Below are positions 1-15,500 of a stretch of DNA of 64,000 nucleotides, one piece after another; positions within the stretch are counted from its first letter, which is position 1; the number at the start of each line of letters is the position of its first letter. The position numbers and the translations under genes are program-made. The stretch is from Onchidella celtica (taxonomy: Eukaryota; Mollusca; Gastropoda; Systellommatophora; Onchidiidae). The DNA is taken from contig OZ007583.1 in the NCBI GenBank assembly GCA_963931925.1, forward strand, positions 11,793,133 through 11,857,132, in the 5' to 3' direction. Below the pieces are notes generated by a model. That model was given only the letters and a program-made list of their open reading frames with translations, was not told the origin of the DNA and searched no databases.

Positions 1-547
1 CAAATCTACAATTAATAGAGCAGAAAATTACACAAAATGTAGATTTGATTTAGATCTAGATATAGATCTAGATATTTGTTGTTTGTTGCAGTATCGTAGC
101 ACAGTGCAAAGGAGGAAGCGGTGTTCAACTACTTCTTTTCATTACACCGAAAATCAGAACAGAAATCAATCGAGTAGTGGACGAGCAGAGCTCGATGAAA
201 AATGTAAATCTCGGTCTGTTACAGTTCTCCCCATAATGCTGGTCACAGGATATGTAGTTTACTTTTATTAAAAATGTTTTCTTCTGTTCCATTTTTATTT
301 TAATTGTCAAAGTCCCCTTGACCTTGCCCGTGAGTATCTAATTTATTAAATTGCCCTATGCGTTCCATGGTTTTGTTTTGTTGAAAATTTTGATCAGTAT
401 TTTTTAATGTTGCCATTAACAACGGATGTTGATTTTGTTGAATGCCATTTCCAGCTGTCAGCGTAGATCGACACACCGGTAAACCGCTTGGAGAAGTTTA
501 ACGAGATTTTGCACGCACCAAATTAACATACTCACTCGTTATCGAAA

Positions 548-578
548 ATGCCAATAAGTCAAAATCCCAAGGAATGTG
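548..578 (+). CDS. C7orf57: C7orf57-like exon 1 (start codon)
   Basis: ATG at 548 opens ten codons and one extra base, followed by donor GTAAGC at 579. It was chosen because its phase 1 end fits the phase 1 start of the 2859 exon, giving ...KECGWFYH. This exon is too short to be found as an open reading frame. The 5' UTR start is not determined. Confidence 0.7.
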
Positions 579-3500
579 GTAAGCTTAAGTGGCCTGTCTT
601 CAAAAATTAGCCCTACATAGATAATCTATAAAGTCTAGAGTAGGTAGGCCTAGATCTGGAGTCTAGTCCAAACTGATTTTTACTTTTTATCACAACTCAC
701 CAGACATTGTCTAATCTGATCGAGCTTGCTTTTCTAAGAATTTTGATACCAAATTTGTCATTCTGGTTTAAAGGGTTGGAAAGTTATGGCATTTTCAAAA
801 GTGAAAAAACACCTCGAATTTGCTACCTTTTGCAGATTACACAATAGTCCAACTTTGACCGCCCATAAAATGACTGTTTATTGAGTCACAGCATTAAAAA
901 TTATCTGTTTCCAAGCCAAGAGGGTGTACATTACGCTCAATTTTTTTCGAGGGGTACAAATATAGTACAAGCATCTCATTTTACTTTTTTAAATCATCAA
1001 ACGTCATCCGACGTCAATTTTGTGTGAACTTTTACAAGGGAGACAAAATAATGTTTTTTTGTTTTTTTTCTAATTGAAAATAAGGTCAACCGCGTCGCCA
1101 TTGACTTAGCACTGAGTGTCAGAAAAAGGTAACGAAATTAAGTATTGGGTGGGTCTATAAAAACAGTCAGCGCTTCGCGCCGAAACATGCCATAAGTCTA
1201 ATTTTGGCACACCCTGAAAATACAAAGACTGAGGTTGATTTGCGTGTAATTTTGATCCTGATCTATTAATGTTTCCACCAGTTTCTCGATCAACAAACTT
1301 TTCAACAAACAATTTTCAAAGGAACTTCATCTTAAAACAGGATGAAAAATACATTGAATTAAACCTCATTTATCTGGCTTTCTGTGTGAGTTATTTTCAA
1401 ACTCTTGCGCTACATCAGCTTGACGCGGCTCGGTTTGTTGTTATGAGGGGGTCAAATCCGTATGTGCGGCTCAGGGCGAAAACGGCAAGACTGTGTCTTG
1501 TTCAAGCAATAAAAACACATGGCTACACACATTAAACAATACAAAAGATAATACTTTGACAGAGAAAGACTTGAACTTTATTTTGATGTAGGATACAGTC
1601 CGTTTTACATAAACTCACAGCAATAGTATCCTTGTAATGCTGGCCTAAAATTATGCCAAAACGGGATTTCGCCCCTTCAGCGGGGCAGTTTGGACTACCT
1701 ACTACTAGTATACCTAATTCTACTCTCAAATCAGTAGTCTGCGCTATGGGTCTTTCATTAGACTTCAGTGTCACCTTTGTACATGCTCACAAAGAGAAGA
1801 ACCCATTTGGGCCAATTCAAGTGAACTCAAATAAATGTGCACTTCGCAACCAAAGAAGAAAACATTTAGATATCGATCTAAAATCTATATCGTTTGTGGT
1901 CAGGACATAAGGAACTCTGCCCCAACTGCACCTATTAAAAAGAAATATTAAATCTGGATCTTATTCAGGGCACTAGTAGTGTTTGGTGGTTCCATTGCTT
2001 TAGTATTCCATTGAGATGTTTTGCTGATTCGATCCCGTTCGATGTCAGTTTGCGGGGGTTTAGGGATCCCCATAGTAATGCGGCTTTCAGAGTGGCCATT
2101 CGGGGAGGGTGGGTTCACAGTAGGACATAGCGCCCCCCCAACACCGGCTAGTTAGTCCCCTTTAGGGATGATCTGTATAGTAAATGCACAGCTCGGTGAT
2201 TCCCAACTAAGAATTCTGATTTAGGGCACACGACTTTCATTGGTATTGAATACACATGACTTTCACCAGTATCGATTCAGCCAAAGCGTCAAGATGGTGG
2301 CCTATATCAGTGGGACTACCAAATGCTATTAGTGCCTGATGCAGTTTAGACTGAAAAGTTCTGTCAGCCTGAGATTTTTCAAGTTTTTATATGTCACATG
2401 GTGTAAGTTAAAATGCATTTAACAGTTTTAATATAATAATAAGACATGAATGTTTTTTGTCAAAGTGTTTGTGGTAAAAGTAAAATTTGTTGTTGTTGTT
2501 TTTTGTTTAGTTTTTGTTCTCCCCATGTCTGCTTCTAGACAATATTATTAAGCTGCTCACTGCAGCAGCACACAAATTAAACATTAAGCTTTGCTTGAGC
2601 CTTCTCGGTACATATTCTGCTCCTTGTATGAAGTTCCACATATCGTTGTTGCTTTTAAGTGGCAGATCAGACATGGAGTCAGTTTGTTGTTTTCTGTGGC
2701 GTTTTTCCCTTTGCTTTTTTCTATATTTAAATTTAAGAGCTTTTCATATTGCTTGCATGCATCGTTTATTAGGAAAAAAAAGGAGAAAGAAAAAGGATGA
2801 AAATCGGACTCAGTTTATTATTGAATTTCTTGAACACATGTGATTGTTATCACTTCAGGCTGGTTTTATCATGCCCCAGCCAAGAAACAATTGGGCAAGG
2901 AACGAGCTGAGTATCCAGCACCTTCTAATATTCCTGGGCTTGGATATGATGATCCACAGTCATTTGAGAAAGAGGAAGTCAGAGAAATGATGTTCAAAGA
3001 AACAGATTCGGACTATATTCGATTAGCTAAGATGGGTGGTAGGAAAGGTGAGTCCATTTTCGTTTCAGATTTGCATCCCAGTATGTCCTGTTTGTCGTTT
3101 ACTTTGCATCATAACAGTCAAATTACAAATTTTCGCCAGCAGCCCTACATCAATCTAACTTAGATTTGTATAGTATTCCGTAGGGTCGGTAGGACAGCTT
3201 GAGGGGTTGATTCCATACATCAAACTGATGTTGGCACGATATTGTAACCATCAAATCTGCGCAGGAACAATATCATTCCCATGATTAAATGATGTAAATC
3301 CCACACGTCGGATTTTGGTAGGGTTCCAGCGCGGACGCTGCGAATAGTAATATCAGATATAGAGACAGTGCACTTATGATTATTACGACACTACCCGTGA
3401 CAAAGGTGCTGACAGAACCTAGCTTGGTGTTTGTGTCACTACTTTAAATGAAATAACCAAGCACAAAGCAGAAATATTAATTCATGGCTATCACATGTTG

Positions 3501-6500
3501 TCAGTGTATAATATCCGGCTTTTTTTTTCTTGTTCTTGTGGGAATTCAAAGGAAAAGTAATGAAATGTCAAATAATTCACTATCCCACAAGGTATAATTC
3601 TTGTCCATCATGTTTATTCCATAATTATAATCATGCAAGCCGAAATGTTCCCTTGAGAAAAGACATGATATTTTACTGATAAATTTTGAAAGAAATACAT
3701 ATATTTTGGATTTGAAATGATTTCCAATATTATTATTATTATTATTATTATTTGTATTCATTAATTTCTCTGTTTTTCTCAGATTTACTCTCATTCAACC
3801 CTGACAAATACCGAAAGAAATCATCTGGAGCTGCTGGCTATGCAAGAAATGATTGGTTTTATTTGGAAGATAATAGACTGGAAGATGAGGAGAAAAAAGA
3901 AGAGGAGAAACAGTGAGTCTCCACTATACGAAATGTAATTTCCATGCAATGCACCCCTGTTATGATCTTATATTGCAAAAACGGAAAATTCAAGATCTAA
4001 GAATACAGTGAAGATTATAATATGAGATTAAGAGGTTTCAGTGATTTTGATTTCTATCATAGACTTGCTGGGATACCCAGCATTGCTGGATTATGATTTT
4101 AGGCCTACAAATGGGCTTCAGATCTTCCAAACCTTGCCTATTCCTATGGATGCATATTGGTATTTTTAAACTGCCATAGTTAAATCAAAACTACTACCAT
4201 CACTAAAATCTATGCCCTTCCGTAACTAAAATACACGATGCGAGCACAGTTTATGCCCCTCTGTAACTCAAAGACATGGTTTGTGCTCTAGATAGTTCGT
4301 TCAGTGAACATGCAATTGTTAACATTGTAAGCAACAAAAGCACAACAGGAAAAGGTAGGACTGTTAGAGACAAACACAGCATGGAAAAGTTAGAGCTGAA
4401 CTTTGAAATTGTCCCCGCTGAGCACACTGCATGTATGTGGCGACAATTTTATTTCTCCATTGCAAACCCCATTTTCTGTAAGGAATTTAGTCGAAAACGG
4501 CGTTTTTGTAGGTTTTGTGATTATCTTGTAGATGTAGTTCTCGCCATAAGTTTTATAATATTTTTATTATATAGGTGCAAGGTTTTTGGTCTCCCTGCAC
4601 TTGAAATCAATACCTCATAGGGAAATCTGACAAAGTAGACCTACAGCAAAAATGGGGGGAAAAAAGGGCACAGTTAATGTGTCAAAGAGTTTGTTTAAAT
4701 TAAAGTTTGTCAAGTTGTGAAACACCAATGAAGAAATATTTCAGTTCAGTAAATTTATATCAGTCATTTCATTTCAATCAAATTCCTATGTTGACCATTT
4801 TATAACTTTCAACACCATCATGTATTATATTAAATCACTACCATTATACCATAATATGACATCACTACTGATGCAGGCTGACCATTGATGGTGGGCTTAC
4901 TTATTCATTTTATCAGTTTTCTTTTATGTTGTTTTGCATTACTGGAGTCAACTTGAATTTTTGAAAATAGAACTACTCCAGTATGTTTGCAAACCATTGG
5001 GTCCTTCTGTTCAAAGAATCAATCAAAGCCCTCTTTCCACACAGACATGCACACACAAATCAGCTTCTTGGATATCAGCAGGGTATAATCCGGTCATATA
5101 CTACTTTCTTTACCAAAGTATGTGGTATTCAAAAGAACATCTGCATCCATTAATATGCCATCAGTGAGATTTTCGAATCATTGCAGATGCTGGCTGCCTT
5201 GGCAAACATTGTACATAATGCTACTTTTCTGTTGTTTTGTTTAATACTCAGATTGGTCCAGTCTTTTACACATAACTTATGGTTAAAGCATTTTTTGTCA
5301 CATATATTTGTAAGTTTTTTTTTCTTATTTTATCCTCAATGTCAACCAATTTGATGGGATTTTGAGAAGCATAAGCAGCTTATAGCACATAGTATGTAGC
5401 ACATGTGAGACATTATTTTTCAATCACTGGAGACAGAAGGTGTGTATTTATTGATTGTATCTGTTGTACCTCCACAGAGAATGGGAATTTTTACTGCCAG
5501 AATATATGGTACACAAGAACTACAAACCATCCTTTGAAGACCCAAGGACCCCGCCCACTCGCAGTGCCTGCCCTTACTACACCGAGTCTACCTCAGTAAT
5601 GAAAGACGAAGGCAGAGCAGCCACCGACAAGACAGTGAAAATACCGGAAGTTCGTCGACCAGGGTGAGAATCAGAATAAATGATATACTACAGTCTGAAA
5701 TATCCAGTTCAGTTTACATTCCTTATTGACTTCTTTGTACAACTGGTTTGATTACAAAACAAAAAGAACACTTTAGACATGGGTCTCTACTGGTAATGTA
5801 TAATTTAGATCAGTGGTTCTCAACCATTTTCAGGAATCTCCCCTAGGCTCCAATTTTTCTTTCATTTTTATTAATGTGTTGCTTCGTCAAGTGATGGCAG
5901 TTTGTATGATGTCTTCTGAATGAATCAGCTCACACAAGTAATCATGTTTGTGTCCTGGCTGTCACCGTCACAGTCATTCCACAATTGCCCTAGCCATTTT
6001 TTTGCGTTTTGTGATGAAATGCTCACCTTAATCAGACATTCACGATGCACAGTTTGACAGTCACATTGTTTTATTTCATTGAACCGTGTGTTTTTCAGTG
6101 AAACCCCCCGTCCACATAAACCATCATTTTACATTGTTATTAGGGGAGAATAATCTAATTACACAGCCAAAAAGAGAAAGGCCAGCTCTATTCAGGGCTA
6201 CCTAGAGGCCCAAATAGACAAAACACCCCACCGTTACTCTATTCAGGCTGCTAGGTGCCTCTAGGTAGTGGCCTGAATAGACACTCCCAAAGAGAAAATA
6301 ACGAGTTGTGTTCACTCTTCAGCTACAGCTTTCTATGTAAATTACTACCCTCCCCTAGCTACAGCTACCACTGTATTCAAAGTAAACAGTTTTCTTTGAT
6401 TTTCAACAAAAAAACAACACCAAAACATGACTTGGGCAACTGTGGAATGGCCATGATGTTATAAGATTCATTAGATTTGAAAATCCAGTGAACTCTCTCT

Positions 6501-9500
6501 TTAAAAAACGTTTGTGTGCTTGCCAAACATGATCACTTATTTGCTGATAGGCTGAGATTTCAAGGGGCTGTGGCCGGACATTTATAGTGGACATCACGGA
6601 GTTTAATCTCTGATCAGAAAGTGGGAAAGCCAACATGAATGGCCACACCAAATAATTATGCTCGTAGAGAAAAATTATGTAGCCCATCTTAAAGAACAAA
6701 GTTTACTTGGTCTATTTGACCTAAAAAATAGCCCAAAAATGATTTAAAGGGATGAGAGAATGAGAGGTTGAAAAATGTGTGGGATGGTGATCTTCAGACT
6801 AATTTCATTATGGGTAAACTCTGTGTGAATTGGGTTAGTGTGTGGATAACAAAGTGGATTATGAGATCAAATAAGCCCAAGTTAGAATTGTAAACTACTC
6901 ATGCAATCTCATTAATCATATGCGCATAAGTAAATAAAAAGATCTGAAACAATATTTCTATTTAGACATACAATGTTTGTCCTGTGATCTACTCATACTT
7001 ATCTGTGCTCAATTCAGATCTGCAATTTTGAAGTTATTTCCAGCCAAAAAGATGAAAAAACATAGAAAAGCTATTAGACTGCAGTTGTATTTGGTGTGAA
7101 ATTGAAAATGTGACGAAAAAGGAAATGCTTGATTTTGCAATGCTTTACATTAGTACCTCAACTTGCGACTGAAAGCCTTATGGTAGATTTAGTGGTGGAT
7201 CTATATTTTTAGCACCCTGAAGCTTGAACTGTCATGGGGGCCCTTCACAACCAGCAACACAAGGGCAGCATCCAAAATTCACTCATGAAAGTAAGTTTAT
7301 TTTATGGCCCCTCTGGGATTAGGGGCCCTGAATAAACTTTAGTTTCACAGTAGATCCTCCACTGGTTCAGATTTACAAAACTCATTGGCTTATTGTTTCA
7401 GGTATGGAGTTCGCAATGAGAAACCCCCGCCAGCCACACAGAAACTCCCACCCAGAGAAAAAGCTGTCAAACCACAGGAAACTGAAGGCTGGCAGGGAGA
7501 ACGCAGGAAAACCAAAAATCTGATGACCATGTAAGTTTAAAAGTAACGACATCTGACAGCAACACTAACAGGCCTAGTGTTGAAGCCGCTTTTTCGGAGG
7601 ATCTCTGCCCTTGGCATTTGCATCTTTCTTTGTCATGTTCTAGTTTTGATTGTTTTGTATTTGTATGGTTCTCTGATCCCATCTGGGAGTGGGGGGTGGT
7701 TGGAATTATTTTTTTATAATTTTGTCTGCGAAGCCGGCCTTGTTAGACTTGCTCTTCTTAGACTTCCAATTGCCAAGGTATCTTTAATGTGGACAACGTG
7801 TGCATGGTCCATCAGAGTTTTTCGTCGTCATCACCATAGGAGCAGGGATAGGAATTTCCAATTCGTCCTGGTTCTGGAAGACGGGAAGTAAGAAACAAAA
7901 ACTACTCTAGTGATGCTCAGCACTTTTTGAGAAAGTCAGTTTTAAATATTTACCTAGTGCATAAATATAGATTTATATGTACACTGATTTTGTACCTGTG
8001 GGAAAAGAAGGAAATCTGCATGTTTCAAAACTTTTTATTTTTTGAAGTTGAAATTTTGATGTTTTTTTGTTTTTTTGTGAGAAATGGTCACATTTCATAA
8101 TTACAAGAGGCATACTTCACACCTCAAGAAACACAACTTCAGACTTCAAATATGTACAGGTTTTTGAAAAGTTATCTTTCTTGAACTGGGGTTGGTCGAC
8201 TGTGGTCCAGAGTTATCTCAAGAACTTGTGAAGTTTGGTACAGAATTTATAATAATAGTTAGAATTTATCACTGTAAATTTCACTTATTCAAGGTTTTTT
8301 CACATGTGAGGAAACAAAGAAATCGAGAAAACATTTAAGAATGTTGTTTACAAGTACGTACATCCCCCAAGTTTTTCGCGCTAGGGGTACATATTTTAAA
8401 GCCTTTTGTGACTCCAGAGTTTACAGCATTGCCGATCCTTGGAATTTTGCTCAAGATCTTGGGATTTTAGGGGTTAACTTGGATCTTGGCATTCTTTCAG
8501 AGATATTGGCACTTTTCGCGCCTTTGTATATTATCCATGATATATTATTTGTCATTTGCTATTTAAAAAGAAAGATCAAAAGAAAACATTTGCAAAAATC
8601 TCAAGACCTCGTATCCCAAGCGCCGACAATTCTCCGCTTAAATAACATAAGAAATCTGCTCTTCCTTCCCCACCCCCAAATGTGACTTAAAAGGCGAATT
8701 AAAGAGCAGTTTGAGATTACCTGTATGTGATGATCTTTTACAAAGCAAGATCTATGAGCTAATCTTCAATATATTGTAAAATTGAAAAATTTTAAAAGTA
8801 TGTTACGTTTGTGGTTAGAAGAAAAAAAAATTGAAGTTTTTAGCTCATCTAGGAATTTTTTTTTGAAAATCTTCACCGGCAATACTGCTACAGAGCTAGA
8901 GGGGACCTCCCAAAATACTCCTAACAACAGCCTTAATTAATTATTCTTTGAGATTTTTTTTTGTTTTTCCACTGTTTTTGTTGTTTCTTAGTAGAGGGCA
9001 GGGTTAGGGATTCGATAAGATTTAGGGTTGAGGATAAAGACGGGTTTAGGGATAGGTATGTATACGCAGGTGCCTGTTGCGCAAAACGCTTGGGGTGGTG
9101 CGTACAAGTAACAACAGCCAACATTTAAAAACGAAAGTATGAAAAAAGAAAAACATTAATCTCCCATGGCAGAAATTAAACTCACACTGTCTCTTTCATA
9201 CCTTTTATGACAGACCATTCTTAACTGCTATAGATCACCATGGTAATTTCTGACCTTGAGTAAGTGGGTTGCATTTGTCTGAGTCTCTCCCTGTATCAGA
9301 CATTACTTCTGTGTTTTTTCTTCTGGTCACTCGTTTATGTGTAGATCAAAACTTAAGCAAAATCTGAAACTTCAGCAAGCATCTTCGAAGTGATTCAGAA
9401 TCATATTATAACGGAAGTAAGATCTCTAATGTAATCAAGAAAGGCTCTCCAACTGTTGAGCCTTAAATTCTACAAAATATACTACACATTGAAAGATGCA

Positions 9501-12500
9501 AAGGTATACTTGGGCATGTTTTAAAAGGTCTTGAAGATTGCGATGTTTTCAATACTTTCATCATTTTTGAGCCACAGATGAGTTGAACAGAAGAAAGTGT
9601 TCTGACATTATGAGCGGGGAAAAAAAAAAGACGTATTTTCTTTGAGTAGAATTAAAACATATGACAGGCATTTTCATTGTGTGCCTCAGTTTACATATTG
9701 GTGATTGAAATTAAACTTTAAAAACCAGATCTGTGTAATCCCCATGTCAGCGGGCCAACTACTTTATTCAAACATGATACATTTTTGCATCAGGAACTTT
9801 ACATATATTGTTATATTATCCTACAACAGGCCGACAGAGAGGGATGATCCCACCAACATGAGAAAGTTATTAGCTGGCGATTATGAGAAAGAATGGTACA
9901 CCAAACTGGCAGAGGTGCAGGCAAAATCTGATCTGACAGATTATGCAGGACAGCCTGGGTCAGCTGGTGCAGGTCCACAGGTCACTTCAGGTCACAACAG
10001 GTTAGTATGGGTGAATCAAAAATGATTTAAAATGCTTCAGTCGACAAATTAAATAAGTTCCTTGTGTATCTGGAGTTGTCTCTGTCAGCTGGCGAAGTCA
10101 GTGCTGATGATTTCTTTTTCGTTTTCTTTACATTATTGTTGTAAATAGATTTCTTTAAGTCCAGGCTGTTCCCGATTTGTGACTACCTTGTTTTACTCTT
10201 TTATTGGGGAATTTGCAGCAGTTCATTGACAGTTTACACTAGCTTTTTCTCACTTTCATAATCAGTTTCACATAAAAGCAGAGTTTATCATCCCATACTC
10301 ATTATTTTGGATGTATTTTGTTATGAAAAAAATAGTGGAGGGAGTATTTCACCGTGCTACAAGATGGCCATTTTCTTGCTCAGTGCTGCTTGAATAGCAG
10401 TTTCAAAAATTATAAAATTAATTTTCTTAGGTGTCAAATAATCTATAAACCCAATTGCTTTTGTATCCAGCTTTTATGTTCATTGAAGTTTTAGGCAATC
10501 CTTTAAAAAAGCTGTTATGGCGGTAAAATACAAGGAACTTTTCTTGGCTCCCTTCAATAATCCCTGTGCCAGGGAGACTGTATTTGACACACATTCAGCT
10601 TGAAAAGTAATTTGATGGGGATGGGGTGGACAGAAAATAAGAGAATGGGGAGAGGCAGAAAACAGGGCCGATCAAAACAAGACTAAGAGATTAAAGGTGA
10701 ATAGAAATCCAATTTGTTGAAGTTGTGAATTCTCCACTAGTAAATAAAATTTTTTTATGGAGGCAGATTTTTTTTAGGCCAAGACAGTTCCACGTAGTTT
10801 CTAACAGATTTTGCATTAAGTGTGAAGTAGGATAGGCTATTTTCTGGAAGCTTTGAAAGTATATCTGGAAATTAAAAATGTAAAGTGACACTAGTAGACA
10901 AAACCATACAAAATGAAGGTTGAAACAAATATTTACCATTGCATTGAAAGGAAAGATAGCAAACTTAATCATGTAAATTGGACAAAGAAAATTTTCAAAA
11001 ATAAAATGACATTTTGAGCCTCAGCTTTCATTTTGCAGAACTTTCTTAGTATCCTGGACGGCTGTAACGTATTACTGATTGTGTATTGATCATAAATGCC
11101 ATTTCTTTCCCAACATTGTCACCAACTCTAACCCGAATCCTTAACCTAATACAGCATATTCCTAAATGTACCCACTTGTACATGTAGTCGGTAGCATGGA
11201 TACCCAGTTGGGCTTTATATTTTGGCTGTGGTTAAGGGCGTGTAATATTTTACATTATAATCCATTGCTGAACGATGAACACAATTCAGTATTTTCTTTG
11301 TTTGGCTTTGATCTTCAGACTGTTTGGCCCTAATAACATTCTTATGTTTTTCGTGTGTGTCAGTTATCATTTTTGTTTGTATATATATATTGAATTTTAT
11401 GAGTATCCTACCTGAATGCATACAGCAAGTTACTGAAGCTTTGCCAACCAAGGCCTACTTGAGATCATTCTATTGTTTCTCGATGGTTCCATGATAAATC
11501 AGGCTTAAAATCTGTGTATTTCAATTAATCTCTGAATATGGCCTGCTTTCTTATGGGGTACAATGATTGACAACTGTGACTCAGATAGTGGAACATCATG
11601 GGTTTGAACTTAGCTCTGTGGCATTAATGTTAGTATGGTGACTTGGTTTATCTTGGAATTGATTGGGTACTTCCCCTCCGCCCCTGCTTCCTGTACAGTT
11701 CTTTTTTAAGAATAAGAACAAGAATCACTTCATTATCCCGTGGAGGAAATTCTCTTTCACAGAGCAATTTAAGAACATATACATGGTACATGCATCTTAT
11801 TTATCATTGCATAAACATATATCATAACTCAATAGACTCAGTAACAGACATACAGGAAGTGATATGGAAAGAACCTTGGCACACTTCTTGCTAAAGTGTC
11901 TTCTTGAGGCGAATTGCAGAGGGCAAAAACGATCTTCTGTATCTTTCTCTGTTTGCTTTCATGTGTATTATTCTGTTGCTCTTGGATGATCTAGAAATTT
12001 GATGAAACAGGGTTTGGTGACAGTCATTTAAGATGAAATGAAGATCTTGAGACTCCTTGCACATGTACATTATATCTCACAGCAGCGTCTTGCTGGCCTG
12101 TTAGTTTTTGGGGACCCTGAAATAAAATGGGTATCGAGTTACGACAATGGCCCGGGCCAGACGCTTAATGGGTTTTCGTCTCGCTTGACTGCACATAGGC
12201 CAACATTTATCTGCCAAAGTGATTTTTTTTTGTAAAATGTGGGAAATGGCACCACTTGTATCAACCCTAACATATTCTGTACATATAACATGCAAGGTAT
12301 TGAATAAAAATTTGAGACAAGAACTTTTGATTGGTGAAAAAAGGTAAAAAGAAGCTTTAATGGTTTTCTCTTTACAACCATCTGAAAACGACAAGCAAAA
12401 TGTCCATTGAAAACATGATTTTTAATGTTCAAATTCAATTCAAATTAATTCTAAAGTTGTTTCAGCCATGTAAGCAATATCAGATAAAAGAAGAAAAGCA

Positions 12501-15500
12501 GATGTAGAAAATGGTACAAGAACCAAAGTGGCAAGTATTGCCATTCTGCTACAATTAATCCACATAACTGGCACAACTTTTTTTTGGTGAAAGTAGAGAA
12601 TTTGCACAGGTAACAAATTGGCCAATACAGTGATATACATAGGATTCATAAAGTAATATCACAAAACAGGTACAGGAAATTTACTCATTGTAGTAAATAT
12701 AAGAACATCCTGACTCAAGAGAACCTTTTTTTAGATGGAAGAAGATAAGAAAAATACATCATGTGTTATTAATATTTCAGGGCAGGAATAAAGACACATT
12801 TAAACGTTACCAACTGTTGCCCGACACTGCTGCCGCAATTACCTGGTAATAACATTAGAGATGACCAAAAAAAAAAACAAAAAAGTTGTCAAAACAATAA
12901 AAGTGATGTAGCTGCAAGGACATACAGTTTTCTTCTTCTTCGAGGGGAGCACTCATAGTATGTACATGGGAGGGAGGGTATTTTCAAGGTGAGGTGAGCG
13001 GCGAGGGAGTGATGTAGAAGTGCTTATATCGGGTGCAGAACAAGAACTGGAAGAAGGACCTAAAAGAAAAGGACTATTGAATGGAACATGCGGTGGGCTC
13101 GAGACAGTCATTAATTCCGCAGTGGAAAATAGCTTCATATCCGAGCCTGATGTCAGCTGTGAACTTTTATTCAAACTGATGTCAGCAGAACTGAACGCAG
13201 AGTCAGTCGCTGGTGCCTGGTGGAATGTGGATTCCCCCTGTGATATCCCTGGCACACATGATGCCTAATGCAGGGGAGCACTACTAAACTCCCCACCCTC
13301 AGCTTCAGGTTGAGAACTGATATGGCTGCCCGCTTCCCTTTGTCTTTCCTGCGACTACCTTCCATTTGTTGGTGGTATCTTTGGCACACAGAACACTCAG
13401 AAATTGCTTTATTATCATCAAAATGACACCACAGCCGGTCCGTTTCAGTTATTACTTTTCTTGCTTCTTGTAGGTTTTGTAAAGTCACTGTCTGTATTTT
13501 GAAGTTTGTCATTTGCGTTTGACATCTCTTTCACATATTATGTCTGTAATGCCTTTCTGAGTCCTTGATGACATCAACTCCATATAGCATACGAATGTCC
13601 TCTACAAATGTAGAGCACTTTATTGGCTTTCTCTTTGGTGCCTCAGCTGCAGTTTATACTCGCTCGGCAGATATCCAGCACAGCTTGTCAACTGCCACAT
13701 CATGAATCGCCAGAGTGTGAGCCATGACTGATGACCGTTGTTGAACTTCTGGAACTTTAAAAACCTGAAATAATAATGACAGTTAGAAAGAATGTACGGG
13801 GGTTTTGAACTAATTTAAGCAATACTTGCTCTTATACACTTGAAAAAAATGGCTTTCCTACTATGAAAAAAAGCAAAGGAGTACACATTACTAGATAAAA
13901 TGTTTGATAAGGACAGTTAACAAAATATGATTATTGTTTTCTTTCCACGGTGACAGTAATTGACAGAGTTAAATAAAGTAACAGTGTAGAACACTGAGGT
14001 GAAACCCAGTTCTCAATACCGATATTCCCCAAAACAGGACACATAGCTCTTAAACTTTAATACTTGCCAAAATTTAACAAACACCAAGTTCTTGCGTAGA
14101 ATCTCTTTGAACATAGGGTAAAAGCACAATGTTGGATAAACTTTAGAATTTTATTAAAGTTAATGTTTGTAAGTCAATGATTAAATTCAGTTACCTTTAA
14201 TTTGAAGGCGGTTATGTCACAATATTGAAGAAATCAGCTACTTACCTTTGTAAATGCTAGCCAAAATGAACATCAACAAAAAGAGGAAACTTGTCACTTT
14301 CAGATGGTGTCAGTCTTGCTTTGGAACGGTTGAAAATGAAGACGATATGAACGTACCTATTGTACCAATAGCAAAAATGCATGTGGGATTAAAGTTAAAT
14401 CTAGCTAAATGGAAAGTGTGTTCACTGAAGCGTGACGCACGCCAGCGCTCGGTACTGGGCGTTTAATTGCCCATAAATCTGTAAACTGATATCACCAGGC
14501 GGAGTCTGCTGGCCAAAACTATGGGGCCACATTTACAGAGGAAAGATGTTGCTGTGATCTAGGCATGAATTTCCAGACTTGCAATGGTGGTTTGATTTTC
14601 TGTGTTTTCTCACTGCAGAAACAGGAGAACAGACACACAGGCAAACAGCGGTTTGAGGAGAAGGATGCAGGAGGAAGAGGAGAAAGAAATGTTTAAACTC
14701 AACAGGTAAGAAATGCATTGGATCAGCTGATCAAGTCATGACCCATGTCATGATCTGGACTTGGCCTGGCCCCAGCAGGGTGTAAAGCAGTCAACAGCAG
14801 GAACACTTAATCTGTAAGGGTTTTCTTCCTCTGGAGATCTTCAGTAGTATTGTTCTTCCAAAGTTTCATTTCTTTCCTTTGCTCCTCAGCTGTTTCTGAC
14901 ACCCAAAGTGTCAATTCTTATGTCTGCAATTGTGGTCTGTAATGATGAAATGGTGATTTCATCTTTGTAAACATTAGGACTTTTTGAAGCTTTTTCAGTT
15001 TCCATGACTTATAAACTGCATTGATGTAGGTATCATTTCATTGGTCGGCTGTTAGAACCTTGGCAAAACTAAAATCAAAGGGCTGTTGTTAGACGATTAG
15101 GCCTATTGTGCCATATTCGTTGTAAGGACCGACGCATAACCATGGCGATGGTAGTATTGAATTTGATTCGTTAGCTGATTTGCACTGCGAGCACTTCTGG
15201 CATCGCGAACCAATCGGCAGCGAGCTAAAAGTAGTTCACTTCAGTAAACAATGACACGTGTGCACATGGGAGACATTCGGTCAATTCTTTCACTTCGTTT
15301 CCCTTGTTTACACGGATGGTAGGGAATCTGACCAGCTTGGATCCATCCTTTCCACCCCTGACATAACAGTCAACTGCAATGCAACCAGCAGGAATTTTAA
15401 ACGCTTAGACATATCTCGAAGTTACACTCATCAGCTTGTCCACCGGTTCATTTTGGGTGTCGGAAGAACAAATCAAAAACACTCTGTGACGTCATTCGTA

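Noticed and set aside
8341..8685. 114-codon + strand frame in intron 5
   Set aside because: No similarity, no splice or promoter signal, and AT-rich codon composition consistent with chance.
8996..9058. Interstitial telomere-like TTAGGG words
   Set aside because: Only a few scattered, irregularly spaced words and no tandem array.
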